Shown piece after piece: positions 34,655-34,815 of a DNA stretch of 34,815 nt. A program made the position numbers and the translations under genes. The stretch comes from Paludibacteraceae bacterium (GTDB lineage Bacteria; Bacteroidota; Bacteroidia; Bacteroidales; Paludibacteraceae). The stretch covers positions 1 through 34,815 of the forward strand of contig JAHDRA010000095.1 of the NCBI GenBank assembly GCA_018433525.1, given 5' to 3'. The first letter of the stretch is position 1, and the number at the start of each line of letters is the position of its first letter. The notes beneath the pieces were generated by a model that made no database searches, was not told the DNA's origin, and worked only from the letters and a program-made list of their open reading frames with translations.

Positions 34655-34815
34655 GGCTCACCTGTATAAATTTGTAGAAAAAGAAAAGTATCTTTGTGAA
34701 AAAATACTTTTTATATGTCCACTTACGAACAGCTTGATGCACTTGCCCGTTACATTCTTCCGAAAGAGATATTAGACGATTTTGATATTGTTGGAATTGA
34801 AGAAAAATCGGGAGT
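34655..34815 (+). mobile_element. Left end of an insertion sequence (copy 2), cut by the window edge
   Basis: Begins at GGCTCACCTG (34655-34664), then a leader with TATCTTTG at 34689-34696 and the transposase start at 34715. From 34679 to the window end it is the exact reverse complement of 5-141. The element points outward, away from purD. Confidence 0.7.
34715..34815 (+). CDS. Transposase N-terminal region, partial (probable ISAon1/ISL3-like first ORF)
   Basis: ATG at 34715 opens a frame that is still open at the window edge, encoding the same peptide as the minus-strand copy at 105-1, starting MSTYEQLDALARYILP. The -7 like TATCTTTG lies 18 nt upstream. Family assignment is as for copy 1 and equally tentative; only about 33 residues are visible. 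Confidence 0.5.
   Translation, partial: MSTYEQLDALARYILPKEILDDFDIVGIEEKSG

Overview
This 34.8-kb window looks like a chromosomal segment of a Bacteroidota bacterium, most likely of the order Bacteroidales. The evidence is: -7 boxes of the form TAnnTTTG with a TTTG element about 18-20 nt upstream (metF, tRNA-Leu, purD), start codons without Shine-Dalgarno sequences, a DUF4834-type small membrane protein, a mitochondrial-type aconitase and NADP-isocitrate dehydrogenase, an EpsC-like long serine acetyltransferase, and type IX secretion (T9SS) C-terminal sorting tails. I cannot name the genus from sequence alone.

The first and last 137 matched bases are reverse complements of each other (5-141 versus 34679-34815). 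Both encode the start of the same two-ORF-type transposase, reading outward. The window is therefore probably an assembled contig bounded by two copies of one insertion sequence (IS).

Layout. 1-1140: IS debris, made of a partial IS, a 35-bp-arm palindrome and a degraded IS110-family transposase. 1279-6307: one-carbon and methyl-cycle genes, with metF and a DUF4834 gene on +, and ahcY, folD and rsmE on -. 6441-12100: tatD-like, then a tight five-gene run of C-terminal processing protease, pnuC, nicotinamide-riboside-kinase-like, serine acetyltransferase and THUMP-type 23S rRNA methyltransferase genes. 12226-12309: tRNA-Leu(CAA). 12437-16200: an accessory patch with a 993-residue chimeric surface protein (LamG stub, DUF2341, LamG, NosD-like beta-helix, T9SS tail), AT-rich DNA, a 31-bp repeat also found at 2665-2695, and a short unrecognised ORF. 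16240-21245: aconitase, citrate synthase and isocitrate dehydrogenase, the oxidative arm of the TCA cycle to 2-oxoglutarate. 21337-28589: ribosomal protein S1 with long charged ends, an exported SGNH esterase, a GH53 endo-galactanase with a T9SS-like tail, and PriA helicase. 29104-34590: an arginine-decarboxylase-like enzyme, then the minus-strand run purD-cmk-ispH-pfkA.

Most of the window is housekeeping. The parts that deserve a second look are the chimeric T9SS protein next to the tRNA gene, the 31-bp dispersed repeat, the head-to-head IS ends, the PriA motif II change (DEEY instead of DEEH), and the long extensions of S1. I did not find a CRISPR array, phage module, toxin-antitoxin pair or a clear defence system.
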